DNA of 64,000 nucleotides from Sycobia sp. Sy_11 (lineage: Eukaryota; Arthropoda; Insecta; Hymenoptera; Epichrysomallidae): contig JACCIC010000226.1 of NCBI GenBank assembly GCA_018907035.1, forward strand, positions 434,001-498,000, in the 5' to 3' direction. The notes under the pieces are model-generated. The model was given only the letters and a program-made list of their open reading frames with translations, had not been told where the DNA came from and did no database searches. Positions 12,368-24,394 of the stretch are shown here, piece by piece. The translations under genes and the position numbers were made by a program. The number at the start of each line of letters is the position of its first letter. The first letter of the stretch is position 1.

Positions 12368-12992
12368 TGCATATCAAATATGGCTTCGATGGAGAAAATT
12401 GTACTTTCGCGTTCGAGTAGTAGAAAAAGATGTCCAAGTGTCTCGAGACGACGTTTTCGGAGACTATCATGTTCTGACGATAGGAAATGTCTTGGGACGA
12501 CTGCTATAGAAAATTTTGCGTTGGGGAGGTAGAATACAATATCCAGGTATCCCGGGACGACTCTTACCAGAGTGTTCGAATGATAAAATACGAATTCCTT
12601 CATAGAAGTCGTACTGACATACCTGGATTTTGTTTCCCACAAACTATATACGAAATTCCCTGTAGAAATCCTTCAGAAACACCTGGAAATCGCATTCCAT
12701 CATCCGAACACGTAGGAGTTGCCCGACATAATTGAACATTGTTTTCTACCAACTAAACACGATAGTCCCAGTAGATGTCGTCTCGAGCAAGCTAGACATT
12801 ACTTCCTAACGACTAAACACAATACTCCCCGTAGAAGTCGTTTGGAAAGACCTAGATATCGTATATTACCGTCTCAACACGAATCTTCACATAGAAGCTG
12901 ATTTCCTCATACCTGGATCTCGTTTTTTATTAACTAAATACAATATTCCCCGTAGAAATCGCCTGGAGACACCTGGATATTGCATTCTATCA
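12115..12992 (+). mobile_element. Minisatellite-bearing interspersed element, copy C (cut by a LINE)
   Basis: The left end motif TTCGGCTTCGCCCGAG is followed by left sequence closely matching copy A, including AAAAAGCTGCTTCAATGTAGCGTC. A (TA)n run at about 12320-12365 and the 60-bp array come next. The copy stops abruptly inside a unit at 12992 (cattctatcat), where the minus-strand Jockey LINE begins. The 3' region and tail are absent, and do not resume after the LINE at 16.5 kb. Confidence 0.72.
12460..12992 (+). repeat. 60-bp minisatellite array with inversion (copy C)
   Basis: Reverse-direction units occupy about 12460-12590 and forward units start at about 12603. Landmarks recur at 12603, 12662, 12714, 12771, 12831, 12892 and 12951. 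The order of diverged unit variants (ending with gtttggaaagacctagatatcg, then the atttcctcatacctgg unit, then gagacacctgga) is the same as in copy A at 1109-1290. The arrays therefore descend from one array and were not amplified independently. Confidence 0.85.
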
Positions 12993-13399
12993 TGAGCGGG
13001 GAGGAGAAATTTTCTAAAGACACCTCTCTAAGAGAGGTAGTGTCGGATTCATGGAGCCTTTGCTCGCATGCCTACCGACTAAAACCCCTCCTCGCAGGGA
13101 TTCCTACCCGGAGGTATCATTCCCTTTACCTGTTGGGATAAAATTATTAATGGAACGGTGTAGGGGGTGGGGGAGCAGGAGCGGGATGTGGATAGGGGGG
13201 ACGAATTGGTGAGTTTAGGGGCTCTGCTTTCATGGGGGCAGTGGCTTACGTACGAAAACGAAGCACGGAGTGGCCGGTGGTGGCTCATGGGGTTACGGAT
13301 CGTTGATGAGGTGGTAAGGCCTCCTGTAGCGATCCGTCGATTTAGGAAGGATACTACTCAGGGATTGGATTCCTGAGTTCGGGTGCTGTTTAATTGATT

Positions 13400-15690
13400 C
13401 TCTCAGATTTTTGGCGAATTAGTTCGCGTAATCGTTGAGACCAAGAAGGTTAGTTTCCTTAATTACTTGAGTATTCCTTAAGTACCAAAGGGTGTTAAGG
13501 GAAGAGCGTAGCAGCCTCGTGTAGGTGCCTTGGAGTCGCTGAAGTCTATCTGTGGGGATGGACCCCCAGATGGGAATGGCATATGTGGCAATGCTCCTGA
13601 TGGTGGCGGAGAAGGCTCTGGCCTTTGTTCTGGGTGACAGGGTTTTGCTATGGAAGAAAGGTTTGAGCTTTAAAAAGGCTTCTAGCATTTTGCTCCTGGT
13701 GAGATGGAGGTGTTTGTTCCAGGATAGGTTCCTGTCAAACATCACTCCGAGGTATTTGACCGATTGACTCCACGAGATGGAGGAGCCTTTGATCGTTATG
13801 TTTGCAGGGATGTGGTTTTTACGCGAGATAAAGAATTTAATGGACTTGCTCTCGTTGATGGAGAGTCTCCACCGTGAGTACCAGTTGATGAGGAGTGGAA
13901 GAAATCTGTTTAGCCTTGAGGTGCTGTGGCAGATTGTTCTAGTGGCGTCTATGAGGGCAATATCGTCCGCGTAGAGTGCCGTGGTAATTGTATCTTGTAT
14001 GGGAAGATCATGGCAGAATAAAGTAAAAAGTAGGTGGGAGAGCTTAGACCCTTGAGGGACGCCGGCTGAGATTGCCTATGGAGTCAAAAGGGAGTTGCCT
14101 ATCCTAACTCGAATAAATCGGTCTGATAGGAACGACTTTATTATCCCGATCAAATTGTGGGGGATGTCATTGGCAATGAGCTTGAAGAGGAGCCCATCAT
14201 GCCATACCCTGTCGAAGGCTTGCTAGACATCTAGCAGCAGCATCGTTGTGTGCAGCCGTCTATTCATGTTGTCAGCAATGAGTTCCGTAACTCTGAGAAG
14301 TTGGTGGCAGGTGCTGTACCCTGTGCGGAACCCATGCTGACAGTCAGGTATGAGGTTTCTTCTGGTGACTGACGTGGAGAGGCATTTCAGGATAACGATT
14401 TCGGCCACTTTGCTTAGGGAGTTTAGAAGATTGATGGGACGATAGCTTGCGGGGTCGTTGAAGGACTTCCCGGCTTTTGGAAGACAGACCACTATGGCCG
14501 TTTTCCAGGCTTTGGGAAAGTATTAATGTCTCATCATTGCGTGAGAGTTTTGGTGCGCTGGGTAGAGGTGAGCACTGATTGCTGAGAGATGATGCGAAGA
14601 TCTCGGCCTTTTCTTCGGCGAGTGAGAAAGTTTGGCCATTTTGCTTGAGTGGTGGGAGGCAAGAGCGACTGCCTCGTATAGATTTTATCACATTCCAAAC
14701 GTTTTTGAGGTGAGTTTCGGCTTCAGTGATGAAATCGTTGAAGCGGCTGTTTCTGAGCTCGTTTATCCGAGAGTGGATGTCCCCTTGTAAAGAGTTGAGT
14801 TGGGTTTTGAAAAGTGGAGTTCTAAGATGTTGCCATTTCTTTCGGATTCTATTCTTTTGCTTAATTAGCTTCAAAATACCGTCGGGGGGATGTAGCGATT
14901 CTAACAGCGTGGGTGATGTCATAAGACAGGAAGGTGATCTCTTCATCGATTTGAAAGATCGATAATATGGGTCTGCATCGAAAGGCTGAGGTCTCTAGGT
15001 TGAATTTGAGATGTAGACGGTCGATGTGTTCTGTGTGTGACGGGGGAGAGATGGGTGATGCATGAAAGGCGAGGATCACCGGGCTGCGGTCTGAGCTCAG
15101 TGCTCAGTGCACGGGGGTCGCTTAGGGGTGTGATATTTTTGGTGAGAAAAATATCGAGAATGTCTGGTGCGTGTTGTGGGAAGGCCGGAAAGTGGGTAGA
15201 GGAGGGAGGACCTTTCACTGTAAAATCATGCTGAATTGTTTTTCTGAGAAGGGTGCGGCTGTTGCTGTTTCTGGAGCCGCAGCCTCAAGAGGGGTGCTTA
15301 GCATTTAGATCCCCCGCGATGATTGTGGGGGTGTTGTTGCTGAGAAGCAAGGCAAGATCTTTAAAGTTGTTTTGGAGTTGTGGAGGGTTATAGCATGCAA
15401 TTACCCTCAAGGGACCTTTTTGTAGGGAAATTTCAACCCCTATTGTCTTGCAGATGGAGATAGTTGTAATTCCACGGTGGCGGTGGGATTTGTGGATGAG
15501 GATTGCCACGCCCCCACCGTTAGAGTGCTCTCTGTCCTCCCTATATGTCATGTAGTTTGGAAGGAAGAGTTCATGGAATGGGTTGAGGTGGGTCTCTGTG
15601 ATGCAGGCGATCCCGATGTTTTCCTCCTTCAAGAGTTGTAGGAGTTCTAGGGATCTATTTTTGCAGAGAATGCTGTTGGCGTTTCAGTTG
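13400..15690 (-). pseudogene. Jockey ORF2 (endonuclease-reverse transcriptase) remnant
   Basis: The apurinic-type endonuclease is at 15632-15285, with ITETHL, GGGVAILI and IAGDLNAKH. Its SDH motif at about 15090 reads SDRSPVI (His lost). Reverse transcriptase includes YRPINLLNSLSKV and QHGFRTGYST (14492-14223), the catalytic LLLDV followed by a stop then AFDRVWHDG, GVPQGS near 14055, and an intact LYADDIALI box at 13962-13973. The thumb (KYLGVMFDRNLSWNKHL) runs from about 13760. In-frame stops interrupt it in several places. The role in a live element is nicking of genomic DNA and target-primed reverse transcription. Confidence 0.85.
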
Positions 15691-15959
15691 AGGTTCTTTA
15701 TCTCTAGGTTAGTCATTATTGGGTCTGCAGGGAGCGGCGGTAATGTTCGTGACGAACTGCATTATGATGTTTTGCAGTTCGGACGTAATGGGAGGCGAGT
15801 TGATTTGCAACGGTGCCGCTGATGCTCCTCTGTTGCTCACCATGCTGGCATATGTGGTGCGGGTGGGGTCGCCCGATTTTGATGACGATTTTTCTGTATG
15901 AGCTGGGGTGGGGTGTTATCGGTTTTGGGGACATTTACCGGCTTCACTTGTTTTTGGAG

Positions 15960-16452
15960 AGCTTATCCTTCTTTGGGACTTTCGGGCAGCCCCTGTAAGT
16001 TGCCCTGTGTTCTCCTTTGCAGTTAGCGCAGGTGGGGCACGACTCTTTATTGTCTTTTAGAGAACATGACGGAGTGGCGTGACTTTTGCTGCAAAAAGCG
16101 CAGGCAGTGTGGCAGTAGTTTGCCGTATGATTATATTTGAGGCAACGCCGGCATTGGCATCTTTAGCTTTGGCCAAATCATTTTTTGGCGGATGATGATG
16201 GGGGTGGGGTCCAACAAAGATGGGGGATTCTTTTTCAGTATCAGAATCCAGATCGGAGAATGTTGGTGCGGATTTGGCAATGCGGATGCGTTTACAGCCT
16301 TGCTTTATGAACTCGGCTTCTTCGGAGATCAGAGTTGATTCGGAGACGGTAATTTTGGTAGCGGGGGTGCAAAAAATTGCTGCCTCCTGAAAAAAATGCA
16401 TGGTGGACGAGGAAGATGTAAAAGTTCCGGTTGTGTGGCGTGATGTTGCCAC
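15960..16452 (-). pseudogene. Jockey ORF1 (gag-like) remnant with three CCHC zinc knuckles
   Basis: The product would be the RNA-binding protein of the LINE ribonucleoprotein. The N-terminal frame (16452-16057) is rich in Ser/Thr and His/Pro. In another frame three knuckles follow between about 16165 and 15960. They are CRRCLKYNHTANYC (CX2CX4HX4C), CAFCSKSHATPSC, and CANCKGEHRATYRGC. The middle section found between the N-terminus and the knuckles in Jockey relatives is missing here, so the ORF carries an internal deletion or frameshift. Confidence 0.75.
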
Positions 16453-16599
16453 CGATTGAGAGAAGGTAGGGTCTGTTGTGGTGGTGGTTATTATATTTTG
16501 TATAGAGCTTTCTACTTTTTTTCTACTAAATTTATGTTTTTTTTATTTTTTATTGAATAATTTCATGTTAATATTTTAGCTTCAGAATGATATTGTAAT

Positions 16600-16607
<8 letters not shown>

Positions 16608-16659
<52 letters not shown>
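16608..16659. repeat. Compound (CA)n(TA)n microsatellite
   Basis: About 17 CA units are followed by about 8 TA units, close to the 5' side of the Jockey LINE. Confidence 0.96.
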
Positions 16660-16660
16660 A

Positions 16661-18265
16661 TTATACGGAAAATTTGAGAATATTTTATAGATTTATATCA
16701 TTCTGTCAAATCTATATTCAATATTTTAGTAGTTGGTGTTGAATTTTTTTCTGTTATCGAATAGATTCGTTTACTTTTATTTAAAGAATTATACAGTCAT
16801 GATAGAATAAAGGAGTTAAAGCACCATATAAAATTTTTACAAAATGTATAGTTTGTAGCTTAGTAAAATATTTCAAAAATGTAACGTAAAGTATTATTTG
16901 CAGTCTTAAAAAGCTTTTTTAGTTTCAGTTTATTTTTTAGTTTCAGTTTATAATTATACTTTATAATTATTAAAGTAATTAAATCATGATTAAATATTAT
17001 TCCGAAACGAATAAAGGTGTATTGTAAATTATTATTTACGCAATATATCTGAAAATGCAATTGTTTTCACACTTGACAAATAACCGCGCCAGAGAATGTA
17101 TATTTCTTTCAATTCTAATTCCTGCTTTAGTAACTATTTTCAGATCATGTATTCTCAAGATTGTTTCTACTTCAGCGTGTGGCCGCGGCGGGGCGCCCGT
17201 TCACGGCAGCTAAAAAGTTGTTCTGTCTTGTTAGTTGTTATATGGGCCCTGGAAATCTCTCCATATTATCTTTGAAGATACTAAGTCAGAAACATTATGC
17301 GCAATAACCACTGATTTTTTAACAACTAAAAACTTAGATATACGGAATGTAAGAGGCTAATGTTACGATGATGAGATTAAAATGAGTGGTAAGATTACAG
17401 GGTAAAAACTCGAATCCAGGAAATCGAACCGAGTACTTTGTTTATTCACTTTGCCTAACATAGATTAAATTTAACTGTGCAAGGTACACTCGAAAATTTG
17501 ATGCCTGTGCTTCATGTAATTGGGATTATATGTGAAATAATAAATTTCATACGTGCTTAACGTAAATTCTCCAATGAATTTAAAGAAATTGAAGATGATA
17601 GCTCACTTCTATCGCCATATCATCCCACGAAGTTTGTGAAATTTATGAGTTAAAAGAATTTGCATCTATTATTAAATTTTCAATGAAATATTTTTAAAAA
17701 TCCCAAGAAGATTAAGTATCTGAAATTAAAAGAAAATTCTTGAATTTAGGCTATATTCTTTAATGCTTCTTTTAGTATTAAAAATAAGAAAAAAATTGCG
17801 TCACAAACTTTTTTCGAATGGTTTAATCCATCGACATATTGACTAATGAGTAATATATAATAAAGATAATTCTTAATTTCAAAAGGGTAAAATTCCGAAA
17901 TATATCCACATAATTTTATTGCGAATTTTTATCCTTATATTTGTATGACAAATATTAAGAATATTGTTGTGCCTTGTTTCATAAATATTCATGACGAAAT
18001 TCTTGGAAAAAGCATGGAAAATAATTTATTTTAAACATTTGATTGTTTCGAACAGTGAAAATTAAAGTTTCATTAGTTTAATCAATTATTTATAAATTGA
18101 TCATTGAAATCTTTTTTATCAAGTTTTCAAACTTTGCCCCTCCCATTACCTGCTTTCGTTGGGTCGACAATAACTCGAAAAAAATGTAACGTTACCCCTG
18201 TACCCTGCACCGTTTTCATCATAAGCTCAACGAATTATTTGGAGTATTAAAAAATATTCCCTTCA
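16661..18265. other. AT-rich intergenic stretch, no gene seen
   Basis: The stretch is mostly AT-rich. A GC-rich patch at about 17180-17205 (CGCGGCGGGGCGCCCG) is isolated. No frame or transposon motif is recognisable. Confidence 0.6.
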
Positions 18266-18269
18266 ATTC

Positions 18270-19051
18270 GAAGAAGTAAATGAACATGGATTTCACTTTG
18301 GATTTGCTCATTCTTCCTTTCTTTGGCGCTCCTGGGTCAGCCACTGTTGTTTTTGTCTTTTGGTTTCGGGATCATACTGAAAGAACGAACTTTCATCACC
18401 AGAAATAACTCGATCGAGAAGAGTATGATCACTTTCAATCTGCTCGAGACGATCTTGAACGTGTTCATTCGGTGGGCTTTTGCTCATCTGAAAGGTTCTT
18501 CGGTACCATCTTCGCGTACAGCTTTTTCAAGTGAAAATTTTCAGTTAAAATCTTTCTAACTGTTTCTCGGTTAATATTCAACTCGTCATCCAACATTAGA
18601 ATGGTTAGTCGCCGATCTTGACGAACAAGAGCGGGGACGCGCTGTGCATTCGCGTCAGTTCGCATTTGAATTAGCCTTCCGCTCCGCGCCTCGTCTCACA
18701 GCCTTTTTTAAAATTGGCATGTTACCGAAGCATCCGATTACGACTCAGAGCATCATTAACATACACTTTAAGCACTTTTTCATAAGTTTTTGTCGCAATT
18801 TCGCTGAGTTTCGCACAAAAGTTTATCGCGCACCATTGCTCTAAATTTCTCTGTTGCATTTTCGACACATACACTACTCGCGCGTTGTTCCAAAACACCG
18901 AACAGCTGACGAAGAAATTATTGTACAAGGATCGTCAAGGTCTCAATCGAGAGAGTAGGGATCCACTTTTACGATGGCGGAGTTACAGGTTCGCAGTTTT
19001 ACCACAGGCCAAGAAATAAAATCGGTCACATTACTTAATTGTCTGACCCTG
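18270..19051 (-). mobile_element. mariner transposon remnant, copy 1 (3' truncated)
   Basis: The 5' terminal inverted repeat on the minus strand begins next to a TA at 19052-19053 and reads CAGGGTCAGACAATTAAG. The N-terminal DNA-binding part of a mariner transposase starts at about 18858 (NLEQWCAINFC, then TYEKVL and DALSRNR). The middle part is at 18665-18465 (RRLTILMLDDELNINRETV, then KMVPKNLSDEQK), followed by the region around the first catalytic Asp (SGDESSFFQYDPETK) near 18380. The copy ends after an SKSKVKSMF-like segment near 18280 and lacks the second and third catalytic residues. It is inactive. Confidence 0.85.
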
Positions 19052-19064
19052 TATTTTGTCTCTA

Positions 19065-19400
19065 ATATTAGGTTGTCAAATATCTCCCTTCCGCCTTTTT
19101 GTTCTTTATTCAATGCTTTATAAAAAGTGTTACAATACTCGGATTTACTTCAAATATGCGCCGTTTTGTTCGATAATCTGTTTTCATCTAGACGGCAACT
19201 TCATAATACCTCTCTCGTGGAAACTCCTCTCCTTATTTGCGAAGAACTCGGACAGTCACTTTTCACAAGCCTCTTTTGAGTCCAACTTGACACCACCAAG
19301 GGCGTTCGATATGGACAGAAACAGGTGGTAATCACATGACGCTATGTCCGGGCTATATGGTGGATGCGATAAAACCTCCCATCCGAACTCCCGTAGCTAC
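19065..19400 (-). mobile_element. mariner-type transposase C-terminal fragment, a second family
   Basis: On the minus strand the sequence gives REFGWEVLSHPPYSPDIA, then a stop, DYHLFLSISNALGG and FHERGIMKLPSR. This is the region around the third catalytic Asp and the C-terminus of a mariner transposase. It differs from copies 1 and 2 and abuts the outer end of copy 1. In-frame stops are present. Only about the last third of the protein remains. Confidence 0.7.
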
Positions 19401-19404
19401 TGAC

Positions 19405-20415
19405 GAGTCAGTAAAATTAGTAATTGTTAACACTTACACATGGTCATGCCAATAAACATGTTTTCTTATTTATAACTTCTACATAAAATAAAGCAAAAAA
19501 AATAGAAAACCGTGCGTGGATAATTTTAAACAATTTTATATCGATATGGATACTTTCGTGAAAAAAAATTTGATTTAGAATCTGTTTCAATAACTAGAAA
19601 GTGCAGTTGTGCGCAAAAATTTCCTAATAAATTAAATTCATTGACTAAATATTATAAAAAACTATATTTTCTAATAAAGCTTAAAAAAGCGATATTACTT
19701 AAATATTGTCGAAAGAATCAGTTCGAACTCAAAACCACTGAAAAAATTATTTACTGATAGATTAGGGTTAATACTTTATTTTGTTACTTTATTGATAGCG
19801 TGTAGACCTATATGGTTTTCTTTAAGTAAACATAGATGTTCTTTTTTAAATCACCAGCGTGGACTATAAAATACAATCGAATTTAAATTAAAAAATATTT
19901 ACATATCTTAATTTCTCATTCGCGGAATCTATAAAGAGAGAAAATAAACCTAACATAGCCAGCTGAAACTCGATCTACTCGTAGTTTCAAACTATTCATT
20001 GCGCGCAACCTACATTTTTTTGTGAACCTCAAATAAAACAAATTGCAATTAACCTTCTACAATTTATTTTCTAATCTCACCTATGTAGAACATATATCGA
20101 TAAAAAAGCAGGTGCACGTTTCTTATTTGTAGTATTTGAAATTACGCAAATATAAAAAGAGGAAAACTATTATTTAAATTTACATTTATCGATACCCGAA
20201 GAGATGAATGACAAAATGAAAAAGTAATACTGATCGCTTTATTTATCGATGTTAAACTTTCGGATGCCGAAAAGATATGATACCAATTCTTTCGCTCTTT
20301 TCTCGCTCCTTTTTCCTTCACTTTCATCACTTATCCTCCTTATCGTACCACTTATCGTCCTTATCACATCCTCGTATAAATGAAACGTGGATCTCGCGAT
20401 GATAAAACAAATGTT
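19405..20415. other. AT-rich intergenic stretch, no gene seen
   Basis: I see no credible frame, RNA gene or transposon motif between the mariner fragments and the TCTC-rich microsatellite. Confidence 0.6.
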
Positions 20416-20574
20416 TACTCTCTCTCTCTATCTCTTTCTATCTCGCTCTATCTCTCTCCATCTCTCTCTCTATCTCTCTGTATCTCTCTCTATCTCTCTC
20501 TCTATCTCTCTATCTCTATGTCTCTCTATCTCTCTCTCTATTTCTCTCTATTTCTCTCTATCTCTCTATCTCTA

Positions 20575-20617
<43 letters not shown>

Positions 20618-20640
20618 ATCTCTTTCTCTCTCTCTCTCCT
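20416..20640. repeat. TCTC/CTAT pyrimidine microsatellite
   Basis: About 225 bp is made of CTCT and CTAT blocks with few interruptions. Frames reading SLSLYLSLS through it are repeat artefacts. Confidence 0.95.
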
Positions 20641-20644
20641 TTGT

Positions 20645-21860
20645 CTCTCATACACCCATTGTACCAGGTCTTTGCTTATCTGGCATTTGTACAACCAAAT
20701 GAGATCAGAGGAACTCATTTCCCGTAATCCATTTGGCTTCGATGTGCATTAACGATAGGCCCGGCGTACCTCCGCGCTTTGAGCAATTCCTAATTCCAAT
20801 TCCCGCTCCACACAAGCTGATGGACGTATATGGATTAGCCTTCTTGCCTATTTGTATTATATAATATATAATAATAATAATATATAATAATTAATATATA
20901 ATAATACAATATATAATAATATATTTGTATTATACAATATAATAATAACCCGTGCACCAGGAATGCCATTCATTTACGAGACTTTCATTTATGATTTTTT
21001 ACATAATTTGTTATTTATAGCTATGGAACATTACATTTAATCTACATGCGTTGCTTAATAAATTAAAGTAGAAATATATAAACAACCTTAGACAATGGTC
21101 AGTAGTATTAGTCGATATCTTTCAGGAGGCTGTCAAATATATTGTATAAATCAGCCATGTACCATTGATTCATCTATATATAAGGGAACATAACGGGATC
21201 CTATATATGGCTGTATAGGAGTCAAAACTACAGATCGCTTTCAAGATTTAACCACGTATTCTGAACTTAAAAAGGAAAACAAATGACTGTATATATTTTT
21301 CATGGAAATTAGTATTCTTGTAATTTTTTGGGTGTTGATTACGAATATAGTGTAATGGTTATTGGTGGAAATTGAACTTTTATATGGAATTCGATAGAAA
21401 TGTCGATTTTTCGAATTTACCTTAGAAAATACCAAAAATTTCAAACAATATTTTGAACATAAGTTGTATGTCTCATTAAAATACAAATTTATTGTTCTCT
21501 ACATGTTTTCTTAGATATTTCTAGAGAAACATTAAATAATTCCATGTCGGGATTTCTGAAGTATTAGAGATGGTATGTTATTTTTGAGTGATGATTAAGA
21601 TTATTTGAGTGATGATTATTTCGTAGTGGATTTTTACAAAAATTCAAAATGAAAAATCTCTACATATCTCATAGAAATGGTAGTTTTCGAATTATCTCAA
21701 AAAATAAGAAAACTTTAAAAAAAATGAAAAACGAACTCATAAAAAAATAGTTTTTTATTCTATAGCTTTTTTGTTGCAAACGCAATCCTAAAAGTCAAAG
21801 ATTTTTAAAGCACCAATGTTTAAAAGTTCTATAGCGATTTAGATCATATGATGATCTAAG
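20645..21860. other. Intergenic stretch, no gene seen
   Basis: A GC-richer patch lies at about 20735-20830 and an ATA/ATAATA-rich microsatellite at about 20855-20950. No other feature is recognisable. Confidence 0.6.
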
Positions 21861-21924
<64 letters not shown>

Positions 21925-21980
21925 ACTCTTCCTATATTCAAAACGTGATATTTCATCGTGTCGTTTTAACGAGTCGTATT

Positions 21981-22048
<68 letters not shown>
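21861..22048. repeat. Two TA microsatellites separated by 60 bp
   Basis: TA runs of about 30 units each occupy 21861-21921 and 21983-22048, with a 60-bp unique spacer. Confidence 0.96.
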
Positions 22049-22049
<1 letters not shown>

Positions 22050-22050
<1 letters not shown>

Positions 22051-22955
22051 TAAACAGTCATGTTTTCAAAATCAATTATAAAATGTCATATATCATAGAT
22101 AGTTTAGATACGGCATTTTCAATGCATTGTCAAACACATATAGATATAATACTTTTTCATAAAGATTGATCTTATGTTCCAGTATCTTATATTTTATAAT
22201 CTATAAAATCTATAACAAGATTATTTATCTTATATTCCAATTATCACGTAACATGTCAGCCATAGTAATATCTCTAGTTTTTAGCAAATTTTAGTTATTA
22301 ACAATGTTTTGAACATATCAGTTTGAATAGATCTTCTTATGCTTAATTTAAACTAGAGATTTAAACTAGAGATTCAAAAAACATTATTACACTGGAACTA
22401 TATAGAAGATTTGTATCATTGTATAAACATATGAAGAAGACTCAGTCACCTTGTGAAATTCTTTATTTTTACTAAACTCAGAAATTTAAAATTACGTTTG
22501 ACAAATGCTTAATGAACCCATTTATATACTTACAGGCATATACCTATACATGTGTGTGTGCGCGCGTGCACACACGTACACAGAGATATACATATTATAT
22601 ATGTCTATTCAATTCTTATTTTATATGATATTCAATAAGTTAATATATTTCGGAATAAAATAGATTAAGGAAAATATAAAAGAGTTATTAAACTTTTTAT
22701 ATTACAACTAGCTATTTTTAAGATATGTTAAGGTTGATTTAATTTATAATATATAAAATATATCTAACTCGATAAGTTATTATAAATTGATTAATATATT
22801 TATTAAAGGTAAAATCATACATCATAATCATTTGTGATGAGCCTAAAAATGACTAATTAATATCAAATTCAGTCCCTCGTGAGCTGTCGTTGAGTACAAA
22901 TGTGTTTGTTTAAGTACGTATTGGAGTAAACGAGTATCATTATCATAAGTGTTAC
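22050..22955. other. AT-rich intergenic stretch, no gene seen
   Basis: A short TG/CG/CA alternating purine-pyrimidine run lies at about 22553-22580. No other feature is recognisable. Confidence 0.6.
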
Positions 22956-22959
22956 AGTG

Positions 22960-23400
22960 AAAAATGTCATTGTCCCCAAGCAGCACTAAAATGCTTGCTG
23001 AGGAAACCTAAATAGGGATAATAAGCAGTTCCAGCTACAATTGTTAATCCCTCACGCTGCCCTCGAGAAAGCCTTAACAGTCCAAGAAATTAAAATTGAA
23101 TCTAAAGTATCATTTAGCTAAACAACACCCCGAAAATTAAAATATGAACAATGTAATTTTCGACAGCACAAGACTAAGAATTGGACATACTAAAATCACA
23201 TATTCGCATATAATAGAAAAAATTTCACCACCAGGGTGCCATAATTGTAAAACTAAAATTACTATCAACCATTTATTATTTGACTGTCCAATATACAAGA
23301 ATAACAGGATCAAAAATAAAATGTCATTTTCTAAACAAGATTGCCTAAAAAATGAAATATCTAATAAAATATATTCAAGAAACTAAATTAGATAAGCGTA
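22960..23400 (+). mobile_element. LINE ORF2 C-terminal fragment (Jockey/I-group type)
   Basis: The frame at 23144-23386 reads RLRIGHTKITYSHII, then PPGCHNCKTKITINHLLFDCP. The LRIGHT-[RK]-[LI]-T motif followed by a CX2C...H...C zinc-binding cluster is characteristic of the C-terminus of reverse transcriptases in Jockey- and I-related LINEs, downstream of the RNase H region. Upstream sequence is too decayed to follow. A 5'-truncated insertion is the likeliest origin. Confidence 0.7.
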
Positions 23401-23401
23401 T

Positions 23402-23865
23402 CTCAGATTAATTGCTGACATATAAGAGAATAAATGTATATAAGTGTATAGCAAATCATGTAATTATATAATCGATCATATAATCAAACAATCACAGATT
23501 TAAAACACTAATGTAAATTCAGTCATTAATAAAAAATAAGTTTATGTGACTTTAAATCATAAATTAAAAAAGAAAATATCAAATTATAAAATTATTTTTT
23601 AAGCTTAGAACAATTTTTATTTAATTTCTATAATCATTATGTCACTAAAATACCGTTGCGTTACGAAGCAGATACTAAAAAAAGTTCAGCTTCTCATTAT
23701 GTAATTTTTGTTTAGGCTGCAGATTCAAATATTAATATCATAATTGGCTCAAGATTCGCTGACGAAAGAAAATTAAGTTCGTTTTCATCTTTGTTATACA
23801 ATCAATAAAATCTGAAAACTGAGCGTACATCAATGAAAATGAAGGTTTTATATGAATAAAAAAAT
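23402..23865. other. AT-rich stretch, no gene seen
   Basis: This could be the 3' untranslated region of the LINE fragment. I see nothing else. Confidence 0.5.
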
Positions 23866-23869
23866 TAAA

Positions 23870-24338
23870 ATATACATTATTTGCAATATTGTGTTCAAAC
23901 TCTTTGTCAACCAACCCTTTGCTGTCGAAGAAACAAATGAACATAGGTCTCGCTTCAGACTTACTCATTCTTTTCTTTGTTAGAATTGATGCTCCAGGAG
24001 ACAGTCACTGTTGGCTTTATCATTTACTTTCGGGATCATATTGAAAGAACCAACTTTTATCACCAGTAATAATTTAATCGAGAAGAGTAGGATCACTTTC
24101 AACCTGCTCGAGACGATCTTGAACGTGTTCATTCGGTGGGCTTTTTGCTTTTTCCTGACATGCACTACTCACGCGTTATTATAAAACACCCAACTGCCGG
24201 TGAAGAAATGATCGTACAAAGGGTCGTCATGGTCTCAATTGAGAGAGTAGGGATCTACTATTACGGTGGAAGAGTTACAGGTCCCTAGTGTCACCACAGC
24301 CCGAGAAATAAAATCGGTTGCATTACTTAATTATTGGA

Positions 24339-24375
<37 letters not shown>

Positions 24376-24391
24376 TAATTATTGGACCTCG
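23870..24391 (-). mobile_element. mariner remnant, copy 2 (internally deleted)
   Basis: The 5' terminal repeat on the minus strand starts beside TA (24392-24393) and reads CGAGGTCCAATAATTAAG, matching copy 1. After about 210 bp of 5' sequence it jumps to the middle of the transposase (HRMNTFKIVSSRLKVILL frame; DPETK-like region near 24030), so the N-terminal domain is deleted. It continues to MFICFFDSKGLVDKEF at 23960-23880, then ends. An A-tract is inserted inside the terminal repeat. Inactive. Confidence 0.8.
24325..24386. repeat. Poly(A)-only insertion with 14-bp target-site duplication
   Basis: The 14-mer ACTTAATTATTGGA occurs at 24325-24338 and again at 24373-24386, flanking AT followed by 32 A residues (24339-24372). 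In mariner copy 1 the corresponding position is a single uninterrupted ACTTAATTGTCTGACC, so the duplication arose with the A tract. The pattern is that of a retrotransposition event so 5'-truncated that only the tail was inserted. Confidence 0.8.
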
Positions 24392-24394
24392 TAT

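Larger units (their letters stand above)
12993..16490 (-). mobile_element. Jockey-clade non-LTR retrotransposon, degenerate
   Basis: A two-ORF LINE lies on the minus strand, with the nucleocapsid-like ORF1 at 16452-15960 and endonuclease plus reverse transcriptase ORF2 at about 15690-13400. A GC-rich 3' untranslated region of about 400 bp follows. The 3' end abuts the interrupted array of element C at 12992/12993 without an obvious poly(A) tail. GC content is clearly higher than the surroundings. Several stops and frame changes make it inactive. Confidence 0.88.

Noticed and set aside
20380..20752. Two overlapping frames of 115-121 codons rich in Ser/Leu/Tyr
   Set aside because: They are translations of a CTCT/CTAT microsatellite; the same effect explains similar frames at 7-300 and 55203-55548.
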